Shown here one piece after another: positions 15,655 through 24,428 of a stretch of 64,000 nucleotides of DNA; the stretch's first letter is position 1, and every line of letters starts with the position of its first letter. The DNA comes from Nodosilinea sp. FACHB-131 (GTDB lineage Bacteria > Cyanobacteriota > Cyanobacteriia > Phormidesmidales > Phormidesmidaceae): contig NZ_JACJOF010000038.1 of NCBI RefSeq assembly GCF_014695395.1, positions 62,001-126,000 on the forward strand, given 5' to 3'. The position numbers and the translations under genes are program-made. A model generated the notes under the pieces. It made no database searches, was not told the DNA's origin, and saw only the letters and a list, made by a program, of their open reading frames with translations.

Positions 15655-17720
15655 AGCTACTCTCGCTCCGGCTTTGCAATTTTCGGCAATTCTATGGTGA
15701 AACTCCTGAGCTAGACTTGGGTGGTACAGCTCAACGCAAAATAACAATTATTCATGGCAACAATGGCGCGGGTAAAACCACGCTGCTGAACGCATTTACC
15801 TGGGTTTTGTTTAATCAGTTTACGGCAGCATTTAAAGAAGAAGATTATTTAGTCAATAAACGAGCGATCGCCGAAGTTTCTGTCGGCCATCCAGTTGAAT
15901 GTTGGGTGGAATTACTGTTTGAGCATGGCGGCAAAAAATACCGCGTTCGCCGGGGGCGCAAAGCTTATCTAGATAGAAGTGTCGTCAAAGAGAGCGATAC
16001 TGATACTAAACTCTTTGTAGCAGAGGCCGATGGGCGCTGGATTAGCCCTAGCCAAGAGCCGGAACAGGTGATCAACCGCATCTTGCCAGAGAGTCTGCAC
16101 CAGTACTTTTTCTTTGATGGAGAACGCATTGAAAAAATTGTGCAGTCTAACAAGCGCAAAGAAATTTCGGAGGCAACCCGAACGCTGATTGGCTTGGAGG
16201 TGCTAAAGCGATCGGTTGACCACCTAAAGACGGTTAAGAAAACGTTGCAAGATCGCCTTAAAACCATTGGCGATGCTGAAACCCAGGAGTTGCTGGAGCG
16301 AAAGGATCGCCTAGAGCGAGAAGTCGAGACTGTTGGCCAGCGACAAAATGAAATTGAAGAAGAACTGAATAGTCATAGGCAAATAGAGGCGGAGGTTAGC
16401 CAACGACTGAGAGAACTTGAGGGAGTAAGCCAGCTCCAGCTGCGGCGAGATGACCTAGAAGCCCAAGAAAAAGCTGAACAAGAGAAACTAAGGCAGGCCA
16501 GAGCTAATCTAAAACTAGCCATTTCGACCAAGGGCTACACGGTGTTGCTGAAGGATGCTACCGCTAAGTTTCGGCAATTGGTGGATGGGCTACGGGAGCG
16601 GGGAGAACTGCCCGCCGACATTAAGCAGCAATTTGTGCGCGACTTGCTGACCCGCCAGCGCTGCATTTGCGGATCAGAACTGTGTGAGGGCACGCACCAG
16701 TACGCGCAGGTGAAGTCGTTTTTAGACCGAGCTGGGTTAGCTGATGTAGAAGAAACGGTAATTCGGATGGGGGCACAGGTGGATGGGCTTGAGGCCCAGG
16801 TGCCTAAGTTTTGGCAAGAGGTTGAGCAAGAGCAGCGGAATATTCAGCAGCTTATAACTTCCCTTGGCCGAATCGAAGATGCGCTGGGTGAGATTCGGGA
16901 GCAATTGCAGAATAGCCCAATTGAGGATGCTCAAAATCTGCAAGCACGACTGGATGACACAAAGGGCAAACTCTCAAGGCTTACCTTTGAGCAGGGGGAA
17001 AATAACCAAAAGCTGAAGGACAATACTGCTGCCATTGAGCAGCTAGAGCAGCAGATTCAGAAACACCAGCTGGCGGAAGAGAAACAGATTGTAGCCCAGC
17101 GGCGGGTAGACGCAGCAAATGAGGTAATTAAGCGCCTTAGTCAAGTGCAAGATAACTACAGCGTTTGGTTTAGGGCGCAGTTGGAGAAGCGCATTCAAGA
17201 GGTGTTTGGCAGAATCTCGATTACGCCCTACACGCCTCGGCTGAATGAGAAGTATGAATTGACGTTGGAAGACAGCACTACGGGGCGACCGACTCCGGTA
17301 GCGGCATCTCAGGGAGAAAACCAGATTTTGAGCCTGTCGTTTATTGGGGCAATTGTAGACAAGGTGCGGGAGTGGAGTAAGGATAAAAACTCTAGCCTGT
17401 TTATGGGGCCAGATAGCAATGTGTTTCCGCTGGTAATGGATTCGCCGTTTGGGGCTTTGGACTCGGTGCATCGGCGGCAGGTGGCAAGGTCTTTGCCGCA
17501 GTTAGCTAACCAACTGGTGGTGCTGGTGTCGAAGACCCAGTGGCGCGGTGAGGTGGAAAAGGAGATGGATGAGTTGATTGGCAAGATGTATGTGTTGTTG
17601 TATCACTCGCCAAAAGAAGATGTGGAGCAGGATGAGATTTTTTTGAAGGGAGAACATTACCCACTGGTGCGCCGGAGTGTGAATGAGTATGAGTGGACTG
17701 AAATTGTGGAGGTGAATTGA
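15651..17720 (+). CDS. SMC/Rad50-like ATPase, DndD-related (second copy in island)
   Basis: 689 residues, GTG start coupled to the small gene before it. Walker A GNNGAGKTT at 36-44, the DndD/RecF-like YFFFDGERIEKI at about 152-163, and long coiled coils (about 190-290 and 380-500). A cysteine cluster at C338, C340, C345 (RCICGSELC) sits at the apex like a zinc hook. The ABC-type signature region is SQGENQILSLSF and Walker B is VMDSPFGALDS. It resembles DndD but is distinct from the canonical DndD at 25553-27529; the two differ in hinge and length. It likely powers a DNA transaction of the restriction or modification arm. Confidence 0.82.
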   Translation: MKLLSLRLCNFRQFYGETPELDLGGTAQRKITIIHGNNGAGKTTLLNAFTWVLFNQFTAAFKEEDYLVNKRAIAEVSVGHPVECWVELLFEHGGKKYRVRRGRKAYLDRSVVKESDTDTKLFVAEADGRWISPSQEPEQVINRILPESLHQYFFFDGERIEKIVQSNKRKEISEATRTLIGLEVLKRSVDHLKTVKKTLQDRLKTIGDAETQELLERKDRLEREVETVGQRQNEIEEELNSHRQIEAEVSQRLRELEGVSQLQLRRDDLEAQEKAEQEKLRQARANLKLAISTKGYTVLLKDATAKFRQLVDGLRERGELPADIKQQFVRDLLTRQRCICGSELCEGTHQYAQVKSFLDRAGLADVEETVIRMGAQVDGLEAQVPKFWQEVEQEQRNIQQLITSLGRIEDALGEIREQLQNSPIEDAQNLQARLDDTKGKLSRLTFEQGENNQKLKDNTAAIEQLEQQIQKHQLAEEKQIVAQRRVDAANEVIKRLSQVQDNYSVWFRAQLEKRIQEVFGRISITPYTPRLNEKYELTLEDSTTGRPTPVAASQGENQILSLSFIGAIVDKVREWSKDKNSSLFMGPDSNVFPLVMDSPFGALDSVHRRQVARSLPQLANQLVVLVSKTQWRGEVEKEMDELIGKMYVLLYHSPKEDVEQDEIFLKGEHYPLVRRSVNEYEWTEIVEVN

Positions 17721-17721
17721 G

Positions 17722-18192
17722 ATGGGTGACGCAAGGATAAAAATTGCTAGAGATAAAGCTGAATTGGTTCAGAGCTTATTAGCATCAGAAGATACGACCG
17801 GTCCGTTTCAAACCTATGCAGATATTATTGCCTTTGCCGCTGTTGTTGGATTCCAACAGCAGCATAAACTTCCCTTATCCGGCGAAATATCAAAACGAGA
17901 TCCGGCACCTATACATCGAGAAACTTTTGCTTCTAAGGGTTATGAGATGCTTCTGAATTTGATAGCAGTTGCAGCGACTAATGAGACAAACATACTGTCT
18001 TCTGATGAAGATTCTTCTGCCAGGAAATTGAGAATTTTTGAAGAATATATAAATGGTGGATTAGAAATATTGAAAAATCGGCTTTTAGGTTCGGTTGATT
18101 ATGCCGAAAAAATTTTACTTGAGATCTCTCAAGCAAACAACACAAGTAAAGAAAGCGAACTCAACGAATTTGATTTATCCAGCTTCATCTAA
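17722..18192 (+). CDS. DNA phosphorothioation-associated protein 4 family
   Basis: 156 residues beginning one base after the ATPase stop. Landmarks: RIKIARDKAELVQSLL, TGPFQTYADIIAFAAVVGF, then KRDPAPIHRETFASKGYEML and RIFEEYINGGLEILKNRL. I recognise these as the cyanobacterial Dnd-associated family 4, whose biochemical function is unknown. The acidic C-terminal tail ends FDLSSFI. It belongs to the same transcription unit as the helicase and ATPase. Confidence 0.8.
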   Translation: MGDARIKIARDKAELVQSLLASEDTTGPFQTYADIIAFAAVVGFQQQHKLPLSGEISKRDPAPIHRETFASKGYEMLLNLIAVAATNETNILSSDEDSSARKLRIFEEYINGGLEILKNRLLGSVDYAEKILLEISQANNTSKESELNEFDLSSFI

Positions 18193-18265
18193 TGAAGTTA
18201 GATTTGGTATTTGTTACTTATTACCCAGAACTAATAACTAGTAGCAGAAAATTTAAGGTGTACTT

Positions 18266-20098
18266 ATGAAACCTACATTTTTGAGTCTTGGAGATCTTTT
18301 GCATCAAAGACAGCCATTCATTATTCCAAAATATCAGAGAGCATATGCGTGGGATACAAAAGGTGATCACAGAGAGATTGAAGATTTTATTAATGATATA
18401 AAACGGTGTTTCAAATGTCGCAAGAATGGAAAGCCAAGAACTCATTTCTTCGGAGGCATCGTTAGTATCTATGAAGCTACATCAACTATACAGGGAAGGC
18501 AGTATGAAGTTATTGATGGACAGCAAAGGCTTGCGACTTTTACGATGACGCTCAAATTGATTTCTAGCGCCTATCAAGAACTTGCAGATGAAGCTGAATT
18601 GGAGAATGATCTATCTAGCAAAAGTCTTGCCGAAACACTTGCTAACAATCTTAGAAGCAAATATCTGGAGTATCCGGACTTTGAAGATGGACATCCCGTA
18701 AATCGACTGAGAATTTTATTGTCAAAAGCTGATCGAGCTTTTTTTGAAGATTTAATCATCAAATATGACCACCCTATTAAAGAGCCGGAAAATAAATCAA
18801 GAGAGTCGCATCTTCGACTATTTAGAGCTTATTTTTCTTTGAAAAGGGATTTCATAAATGAGATCAAGCAGGAAGGCGAGAACATATCGCAAAAAATTGG
18901 ATTAGTCCAACTCTTAGAATCAACAGTTACTGAGGATTGTCAATTAATTCATTTAGTCGCAGAATCTCGTAGTGAAGCATATCGCCTATTCCAGGTTTTG
19001 AATGATCGAGGAGCCAGCTTAACAGAGGGAGATTTGCTCCGATCAAGCACATTAGAAATTTTAGAGAGTTCACCAACGCTTCAAAGCAGAGCTGAAGAAC
19101 TATGGGATAACATTTTGTATGATGACATTAACAAAACTGAGCAACTTTTAAGAGCCTTCTTTGCTTCACATAAAGGTAGAAGGGCAGGAAAAAGAACATT
19201 ATTTGATGAATTTCTTAAAGGTTTCTTTCAGTCACCTGAAGAATCTGCCGATCAAGGAAGGATCCTCAATCAAATTTTAACTTTAGAAGAAGAAGCTCAA
19301 ATATTTAGATATGTCGTTGAATCTGAATGGCCGTTCAGTAATGATTCTGGCAGTATTTCTCTCCCTGATTGGGATAGATATAGGCTTAGGCTCCTTATAT
19401 CCTCGCTGAAACATACTTTGTGTGTCCCTCTACTAATTGCTGCTCAAAAATTAGGAGAGAATAAATTCTCTGAGGTAGTCCAGCTTCTGGAGCTATTTGT
19501 ATTCAGGTATATAACTGTCTGCAAAAGACACGCTGGATCCTTAGAAGATATTTATTTGCATCATTCAGTTGCCATGAGAAAAGATCCTGATTCTTATAAT
19601 GTAAATCAGCTTCGCGAGTCATTGAAAGAATTGCAAGAGAAAACCGCATCGGATCAGCTGTTTGAAACTCTTCTCAAAGACTCAATGACATATAGTGAGC
19701 GAGGAAGCAATGTTTACTTGAGATACTTCCTAACCACGCTTGAATACTATTCAAGTTGGTTTAGAAATGGGGCAAATGGTAAGCCACGGTGCTTTGATAA
19801 AACAGCTGTCTTTGATCTTTCTCAAATCCAGATAGAGCATATCTATCCTAGGAAAGCAGTGGTGGTTGACGAGGAGTTAAAGCTAGCTACGCATTCCCTA
19901 GGGAATTTATCTTTTTGGGGTTCTCGCGACAATACGAATGCAGGAAACAGAGATTTTTCCACCAAGAAAGCTATGTACAGGCAATCAAATATATCTCTCA
20001 ACCGTGAGATAGAGAAGTTCGAAGCTTGGAATCTTAAAGCCTTAAATTCGAGAGAAGAAGATCTGGTTAAACGTGCAGTTAAGATTTTTAGCGCTTAA
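18266..20098 (+). CDS. DUF262/DUF1524 protein (SspE/GmrSD-like restriction effector)
   Basis: 610 residues. N-terminal DUF262 (ParB-like) domain: IIPKYQRAYAWD at 19-30, HFFGGIVSI, and the DGQQR motif D84-R88 in YEVIDGQQRLATF. C-terminal DUF1524 HNH-type nuclease domain: QIEHIYPRKAV near residue 525, then LGNLSFWGSRDNTNAGN. This is the architecture of GmrSD, BrxU and SspE; SspE senses phosphorothioate DNA and nicks. Here it sits between Dnd-associated protein 4 and dndB, so it may be the modification-sensing effector. The coding DNA is clearly more AT-rich than dndD, suggesting a different origin. Confidence 0.85.
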   Translation: MKPTFLSLGDLLHQRQPFIIPKYQRAYAWDTKGDHREIEDFINDIKRCFKCRKNGKPRTHFFGGIVSIYEATSTIQGRQYEVIDGQQRLATFTMTLKLISSAYQELADEAELENDLSSKSLAETLANNLRSKYLEYPDFEDGHPVNRLRILLSKADRAFFEDLIIKYDHPIKEPENKSRESHLRLFRAYFSLKRDFINEIKQEGENISQKIGLVQLLESTVTEDCQLIHLVAESRSEAYRLFQVLNDRGASLTEGDLLRSSTLEILESSPTLQSRAEELWDNILYDDINKTEQLLRAFFASHKGRRAGKRTLFDEFLKGFFQSPEESADQGRILNQILTLEEEAQIFRYVVESEWPFSNDSGSISLPDWDRYRLRLLISSLKHTLCVPLLIAAQKLGENKFSEVVQLLELFVFRYITVCKRHAGSLEDIYLHHSVAMRKDPDSYNVNQLRESLKELQEKTASDQLFETLLKDSMTYSERGSNVYLRYFLTTLEYYSSWFRNGANGKPRCFDKTAVFDLSQIQIEHIYPRKAVVVDEELKLATHSLGNLSFWGSRDNTNAGNRDFSTKKAMYRQSNISLNREIEKFEAWNLKALNSREEDLVKRAVKIFSA

Positions 20099-20122
20099 CC
20101 TGCTAAAAAAGTTTGTTTATTT

Positions 20123-20159
20123 TAGCATACATTTGGGAAATAATCCCCAGTGTATGCTA
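20123..20159. promoter_or_regulatory. Inverted repeat upstream of dndB
   Basis: TAGCATACA (20123-20131) pairs perfectly with TGTATGCTA (20151-20159), with further pairing of GGG and CCC inside. It is followed on the plus strand by CTACTTTATAG, not a T-run, so it is not a clear plus-strand terminator. DndB proteins are known to bind upstream of their own operon in other bacteria, so this is a candidate operator; a bidirectional terminator is an alternative. Confidence 0.5.
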
Positions 20160-20214
20160 CTTTATAGTGCAAGGTAAATCACTCATACTTTGTACTGGTT
20201 GATTGGGGGCTTGA

Positions 20215-21291
20215 ATGTCATTACCGTTCGAGTACGTTTTCCCAGCTATCCGAGGTATTCAAGCAAAACGAGAATACTATGTCTCAATGTGCCCTGTTCG
20301 TTTGATTCCTAAGCTATTTTCTTTTGATGATGAAGAGATACCTGCAGAATTAAGAGCACAGCGGACACTTAATAAAGTTCGTGTGCCTGAAATTTCTCGC
20401 TATATTATTGATAACTCAAGCAGCTATATCTTTTCAGCGATAACGGTATCAGTCAATGGTGAGATTAAGTTTGAAGCCTATGGAGATAGCGATTTAGGCA
20501 GTCTCAAAGTTCCAATGGACGCTCGGTTTGTTATAAATGACGGACAGCATCGCCGGGCAGCGTTTGAGATGGCCCTTAAGGAAAACCCAGAGTTGGGAGA
20601 TGAAACTATTGCGGTTGTATTTTTCCTAGACGTTGGCCTCAAGCGTTCTCAGCAGATGTTCACTGACTTGAACCGCTACGCTTCCCGACCAGACGCTTCG
20701 CTCAATATCCTCTATGACTATCGCGACAAGAAATCGATGCTGTCCAAGGCGGTAGTAAAGAACGTCAAGGTTTTCGATAAGCTAACCGATGCCGAGCGCA
20801 GCAACTTACCTGTTAGATCTAGCAAGCTGTTTACTCTAAGTGCTATCTATCGGGCTACCCATGCACTTCTGCTAAATCATAAAGGCGAAGAGCTTGAGAC
20901 TCAAATTGATATTGCATCTTCCTTTTGGTCTGCCGTCAGTGACAACATACCTGATTGGCATCAGGTGCTTGAACGCAAGGTAAGTGCAGGCGAGATACGC
21001 CGAGAGTATATTCATAGCCATGCTGTAACATTGCTGGGTATAGGCACGGCTGGGTCTGCGCTCCTTTCTATCTATCCTGAAGGATGGGCTAAACATCTTG
21101 AAGCGATTCGTCAAGTAGACTGGTCAAGGTCTAACCCGTATTGGGAAGGACGTATCATGTCTAGCGGTCGTATATCTAAAGCTAGACCTAGCGTTTGCTT
21201 CATGACCGCACACCTTAAGTCCCTTATGGCTCTTCCACTTAGCCCTGAGGAAGAGTCCCTCGAACGAGCATTTGCACTAATTAGTAGGTAA
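20215..21291 (+). CDS. dndB: DndB, DNA phosphorothioation regulator (DGQHR domain)
   Basis: 358 residues. The diagnostic DGQHR motif is D109-R113 in FVINDGQHRRAAFEMA. Downstream family features are AVVFFLDVGLKRSQQMFTDL and NRYASRPDASLNILYDYRD. DndB is a regulator of phosphorothioation: it represses the operon and tunes modification frequency in Salmonella and Streptomyces. It lies 116 bp after the DUF262 gene with an inverted repeat between, and 4 bp before dndC. ATG 20215 follows GGGGGCTTGA. Confidence 0.92.
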   Translation: MSLPFEYVFPAIRGIQAKREYYVSMCPVRLIPKLFSFDDEEIPAELRAQRTLNKVRVPEISRYIIDNSSSYIFSAITVSVNGEIKFEAYGDSDLGSLKVPMDARFVINDGQHRRAAFEMALKENPELGDETIAVVFFLDVGLKRSQQMFTDLNRYASRPDASLNILYDYRDKKSMLSKAVVKNVKVFDKLTDAERSNLPVRSSKLFTLSAIYRATHALLLNHKGEELETQIDIASSFWSAVSDNIPDWHQVLERKVSAGEIRREYIHSHAVTLLGIGTAGSALLSIYPEGWAKHLEAIRQVDWSRSNPYWEGRIMSSGRISKARPSVCFMTAHLKSLMALPLSPEEESLERAFALISR

Positions 21292-21295
21292 CACT

Positions 21296-22885
21296 GTGGC
21301 AACAGATTCAGGAATTGCTCAGAGCAGCAGCAATCGATCCGTTGCTGAGTTGGTAGAAGAGATTAAGCAGTTAACTGATGAAATTCAGCAGCTTTACCGC
21401 CAAGATGACTTGCCTTGGATCATTGGCTACTCAGGCGGTAAAGATTCAACTGCTATTTTTCAATTAGTTTGGAATGCTATAGCTGCATTGTCAGAAGATG
21501 AACGCAAGAAGACAATCCATGTGATCACCACCGACACAATGGTTGAGAACCCGGTTGTCTCAGCTTGGGTAGTTAAATCATTAGATCGGATGAAGGTTGC
21601 GGCTGAGAAGCAGAAAATGCCTGTTAATCCTCTACTTCTTAAGCCTGCTGTTAGAGATACCTTTTGGGTCAACCTTATCGGCAAGGGATACCCCGCACCG
21701 CGACAGGGATTTAGATGGTGTACTGAACGTTTAAAAATCAAGCCTTCTGATAATTATATCCGCGAGATGATTCGCTCCAGCGGCGAGGTGATTCTAGTAT
21801 TAGGTACGAGAAAAGCTGAGAGTGCAAGCCGAGCTAAACTAATGGCTAAGCATCGAAACTGGCGAGTATTTCCGCATATTAACTACAACCCAAATCGCCC
21901 TAATTCACTGATTTACACGCCGATTGAGGACTGGACAACTGACGAAGTCTGGTTATATCTCATGCAGTGGAAAAATCCTTGGGGCAATAATAACAAAGAT
22001 CTTTTCACAATGTACCGTGGTGCTACCGCCGATAATGAGTGCCCTCTAGTAATAGATACATCCACCCCAAGCTGTGGTAGCTCACGTTTTGGCTGCTGGG
22101 TATGTACCCTAGTAGATCGTGATAAGTCAATGGAAGCAATGATCTCCAATGATGAAGAGAAAGAGTGGATGCAACCCCTTCTCGATCTACGCAATGAACT
22201 AGATGTAGAAAATGATTTAGACCGTCGTGACTTTAGACGCAGGCAAGGCCATGTTCAACTTTATGAGCGCCAAAAAGATAAATCAGCCCAAACAGAAGTA
22301 GTCAATATTCCTGGCCCATATAAGAAAAAATGGCGCGAAGAATGGGTACGTCGAGTTTTACAAGCACAGGCAGAAGCACGACAGAATGCTCCTGCCGATA
22401 TGAAAGATATTGAATTAATAGCTATCGAAGAACTCAGTGAGATTCGTCGAATTTGGATAGAAGAGTTTCACGAATTTGATGACTCTTTGCCTCGAATTTA
22501 TCAAGAGACTACTGGGAAGATATTCATTGACCCTCGACCAAATGCAGGAAATTCTGAACTAGGATCTGATGAATGGGAAATCCTTGAAGATTTATGCGAT
22601 GATCCGATGGAACTTGAGCTGATGGTTCGCCTGCTGGATACAGAACGCCAGTTTCAAACTATGTCACGCCGGGTTGGCGTACTTGATGCCTTAGAGAAAT
22701 GTTTTGATACCAGTTCTCGTTCTCAAAATGAGGCAATGGAATCAGCAAAAGCTATCCGCCAAATCAAACAAGCGGCTAAAGATGGCGATATTGAAGTAGT
22801 GAAGTCAATTATCAATGACGAACCCCAATCAGGGAGTAGCTATGAGAACGAGAATAGCTGGGCATCAGCAAAGTTCGGAATTTGA
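21296..22885 (+). CDS. dndC: DndC, phosphorothioation sulfurtransferase (PP-loop ATPase)
   Basis: 529 residues, GTG start four bases after dndB. The PP-loop SGGKDST is at 46-52 in WIIGYSGGKDSTAIFQL. The cysteine set expected for an Fe-S cluster is visible in FRWCTERLK and in CGSSRFGCWVCTLVDRDKSM. DndC adenylates or activates the DNA backbone and passes sulphur from DndA's persulfide. The C-terminal 150 residues are acidic and helical. Full length for the family, intact. The desulfurase partner dndA is broken in this island. Confidence 0.94.
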   Translation: MATDSGIAQSSSNRSVAELVEEIKQLTDEIQQLYRQDDLPWIIGYSGGKDSTAIFQLVWNAIAALSEDERKKTIHVITTDTMVENPVVSAWVVKSLDRMKVAAEKQKMPVNPLLLKPAVRDTFWVNLIGKGYPAPRQGFRWCTERLKIKPSDNYIREMIRSSGEVILVLGTRKAESASRAKLMAKHRNWRVFPHINYNPNRPNSLIYTPIEDWTTDEVWLYLMQWKNPWGNNNKDLFTMYRGATADNECPLVIDTSTPSCGSSRFGCWVCTLVDRDKSMEAMISNDEEKEWMQPLLDLRNELDVENDLDRRDFRRRQGHVQLYERQKDKSAQTEVVNIPGPYKKKWREEWVRRVLQAQAEARQNAPADMKDIELIAIEELSEIRRIWIEEFHEFDDSLPRIYQETTGKIFIDPRPNAGNSELGSDEWEILEDLCDDPMELELMVRLLDTERQFQTMSRRVGVLDALEKCFDTSSRSQNEAMESAKAIRQIKQAAKDGDIEVVKSIINDEPQSGSSYENENSWASAKFGI

Positions 22886-22886
22886 A

Positions 22887-23123
22887 TTACTTGACTAGCT
22901 GGTAAGTTTTGTTATCCAGCTTCTCAAATAAAGCTGGAGAGATAGAATCTTTTCGATCATAGCCCTTGCATCGCCTATGAATTGCACTTCTAACCATTGC
23001 CAACTCATCTTTGGTATTGAATTGGTAAAGATTCCGCTTAAGAATAAGATCTGTAATTTCCTGTGCTGTCAAAGGCTTTTTCTCCGACTTTAATACATTA
23101 ATTGCAGCATCAGTAATGGTCAT
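22887..23123 (-). CDS. Small HARE-HTH domain protein
   Basis: 78 residues forming a single HARE-HTH (winged-helix) domain: TDAAINVLKSEKKPLTAQEI, LILKRNLYQFNTKD, then VRSAIHRRCKGYDRKDS. It resembles the first 80 residues of the Mrr-like protein encoded just upstream on the same strand (VPQAVIEAMRKVQAPMTVQE). HARE domains occur in restriction systems and chromatin proteins and are thought to read modified or altered DNA. It ends two bases from the end of dndC, convergently. Confidence 0.8.
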   Translation of the reverse strand: MTITDAAINVLKSEKKPLTAQEITDLILKRNLYQFNTKDELAMVRSAIHRRCKGYDRKDSISPALFEKLDNKTYQLVK

Positions 23124-23200
23124 TGTATTTGCTCCTATTCAATGATAAAAGATCCTCGGTTATTTTTAAGACGATTTATAATTCGAGTCTAGAAATAACG

Positions 23201-24049
23201 TTAGGCTTCAAAGAGATCGATCTGCGAGTCACCTGAGATCAACAAGTCAAAGGCATCTTCATAAACAAGGAGATTTTTGCTCTTTGCCTCAATTCCAATC
23301 TCCTTGTTAATCATGATGTCAACAATTGCGTTTCCATCAAACATTATAATAGGGACTGCGCCTGGTTGAAAGGAAACATCTTCGCCCCCCCTAGTGAAAG
23401 TGGAAGTTGTAAAAAAATATCCTTGCTCAAACTTTCCCTGTATATCACCTCTAAATTGGCTAATCTCTTTACGTCCAACCGACGTCTTTCTCCATCTTTT
23501 AGACTGAAAAGCTACCCTGAGATAGGTCATCCCAACCTTTATCCTTCCATGACCATCGATTCCACCATCCTTGCCAGTCGACGTAACTTTCATGTCAATG
23601 AAGCCATATGCTTCAAGCAGCTTTTTGCTGAAAATTTCAAATTCCCGAAAATCTAAGGCTCTAATTTTCTCTAAAAGGGAATAGCGCAAGATAGATATGT
23701 ATCTTGCGTGTAAATTATTAAGTTCAATAGCAACCTCGTCAAGCTCTTTTGATTCATGAGCTTTTGGGTGAAGTTTTTTCTCGCCTGCCGCTCCTTTAAC
23801 ACCTTCATTCCTTAACCAATATCTGCCATTTTCTAAATAAACAAAATATTTATCTTTTGCCGCATCGTTAAATTCAATTCCCTCGCAATGTCGCCTAATA
23901 GCTTTTCTAACGATTTGCAGAGGGTTTGGCGTATCAAAAATAAAAAGATCAAGCTCAATAATTTTTTCGTATATTTCTTGAACGGTCATAGGGGCCTGAA
24001 CTTTTCTCATTGCCTCAATTACGGCTTGAGGGACGTTGATTCGAGGCAT
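23201..24049 (-). CDS. HARE-HTH/Mrr-type restriction endonuclease
   Basis: 282 residues. An N-terminal HARE-HTH domain (1-80) is followed by a charged linker, then an Mrr_cat PD-(D/E)XK nuclease: FREFEIFSKKLLEAYGF, GKDGGIDGHG (catalytic Asp at 165) and RVAFQSKRW (Q182-x-K184). Mrr nucleases typically cut modified DNA or respond to foreign methylation. Transcribed opposite to dndBC and together with the small HARE protein. It could target foreign modified DNA or act as a Dnd-linked restriction enzyme. The frame is intact and AT-rich. Confidence 0.85.
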   Translation of the reverse strand: MPRINVPQAVIEAMRKVQAPMTVQEIYEKIIELDLFIFDTPNPLQIVRKAIRRHCEGIEFNDAAKDKYFVYLENGRYWLRNEGVKGAAGEKKLHPKAHESKELDEVAIELNNLHARYISILRYSLLEKIRALDFREFEIFSKKLLEAYGFIDMKVTSTGKDGGIDGHGRIKVGMTYLRVAFQSKRWRKTSVGRKEISQFRGDIQGKFEQGYFFTTSTFTRGGEDVSFQPGAVPIIMFDGNAIVDIMINKEIGIEAKSKNLLVYEDAFDLLISGDSQIDLFEA

Positions 24050-24084
24050 AAGTGTTCACAGTAAACCTTAAGACGCTTTCATTA

Positions 24085-24321
24085 CTAAAGCTCAGTAATT
24101 TCATCTTCTATATATAGCTCAACAAAAGACCGCGCTGCTTTAGGATTAAGAGTTCTTAAGGCTCTAGCAATCTCTACCACCGTTTCAGCCGTTGGATCGC
24201 GCTTCTCATTGACCCAGCGATAGACATTGTTCCGCTCCACATCCATAGCCACCGCCAAGCCAAACTGGCTGATGCCGTAGTCCTCTAAAACTTGCTTGAG
24301 CGCTTTGCCTGCTTTTCCCAT
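24085..24321 (-). CDS. XRE-family regulator of the dnd region
   Basis: 78 residues: KALKQVLEDYGISQFGLAVA followed by MDVERNNVYRWVNEKRDPTA, a standard Cro/CI HTH with a helical C-terminus. It is intact, whereas its paralogue at 11898-12017 is truncated. A 27-bp perfect palindrome lies 39 bp upstream, in the divergent promoter region shared with the dndD-dndE operon. It likely represses both directions. It is also upstream of the HARE/Mrr gene on the same strand (35 bp gap), so it may co-regulate it. Confidence 0.85.
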   Translation of the reverse strand: MGKAGKALKQVLEDYGISQFGLAVAMDVERNNVYRWVNEKRDPTAETVVEIARALRTLNPKAARSFVELYIEDEITEL

Positions 24322-24359
24322 GCGTTCATGGTTTCAGAGTTTTACCCATCCAGACACAT

Positions 24360-24423
24360 CCTAGTGGTTGACTGTCAACCACTAGGCAGGGTAAATTGCT
24401 TTGCAACGTCCTACTGGTTGACA
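24360..24423. promoter_or_regulatory. 27-bp perfect palindrome plus half-site, operator/promoter of the dnd operon
   Basis: CCTAGTGGTTGAC (24360-24372), a central T, and GTCAACCACTAGG (24374-24386) form a perfect dyad. A related half-site CTACTGGTTGACA follows at 24411-24423. TTGACT and TTGACA inside these words could act as -35 boxes, so a bound XRE protein would block the promoter. Binding by the XRE protein at 24085-24321 is inferred from position. Confidence 0.68.
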
Positions 24424-24428
24424 ATATT

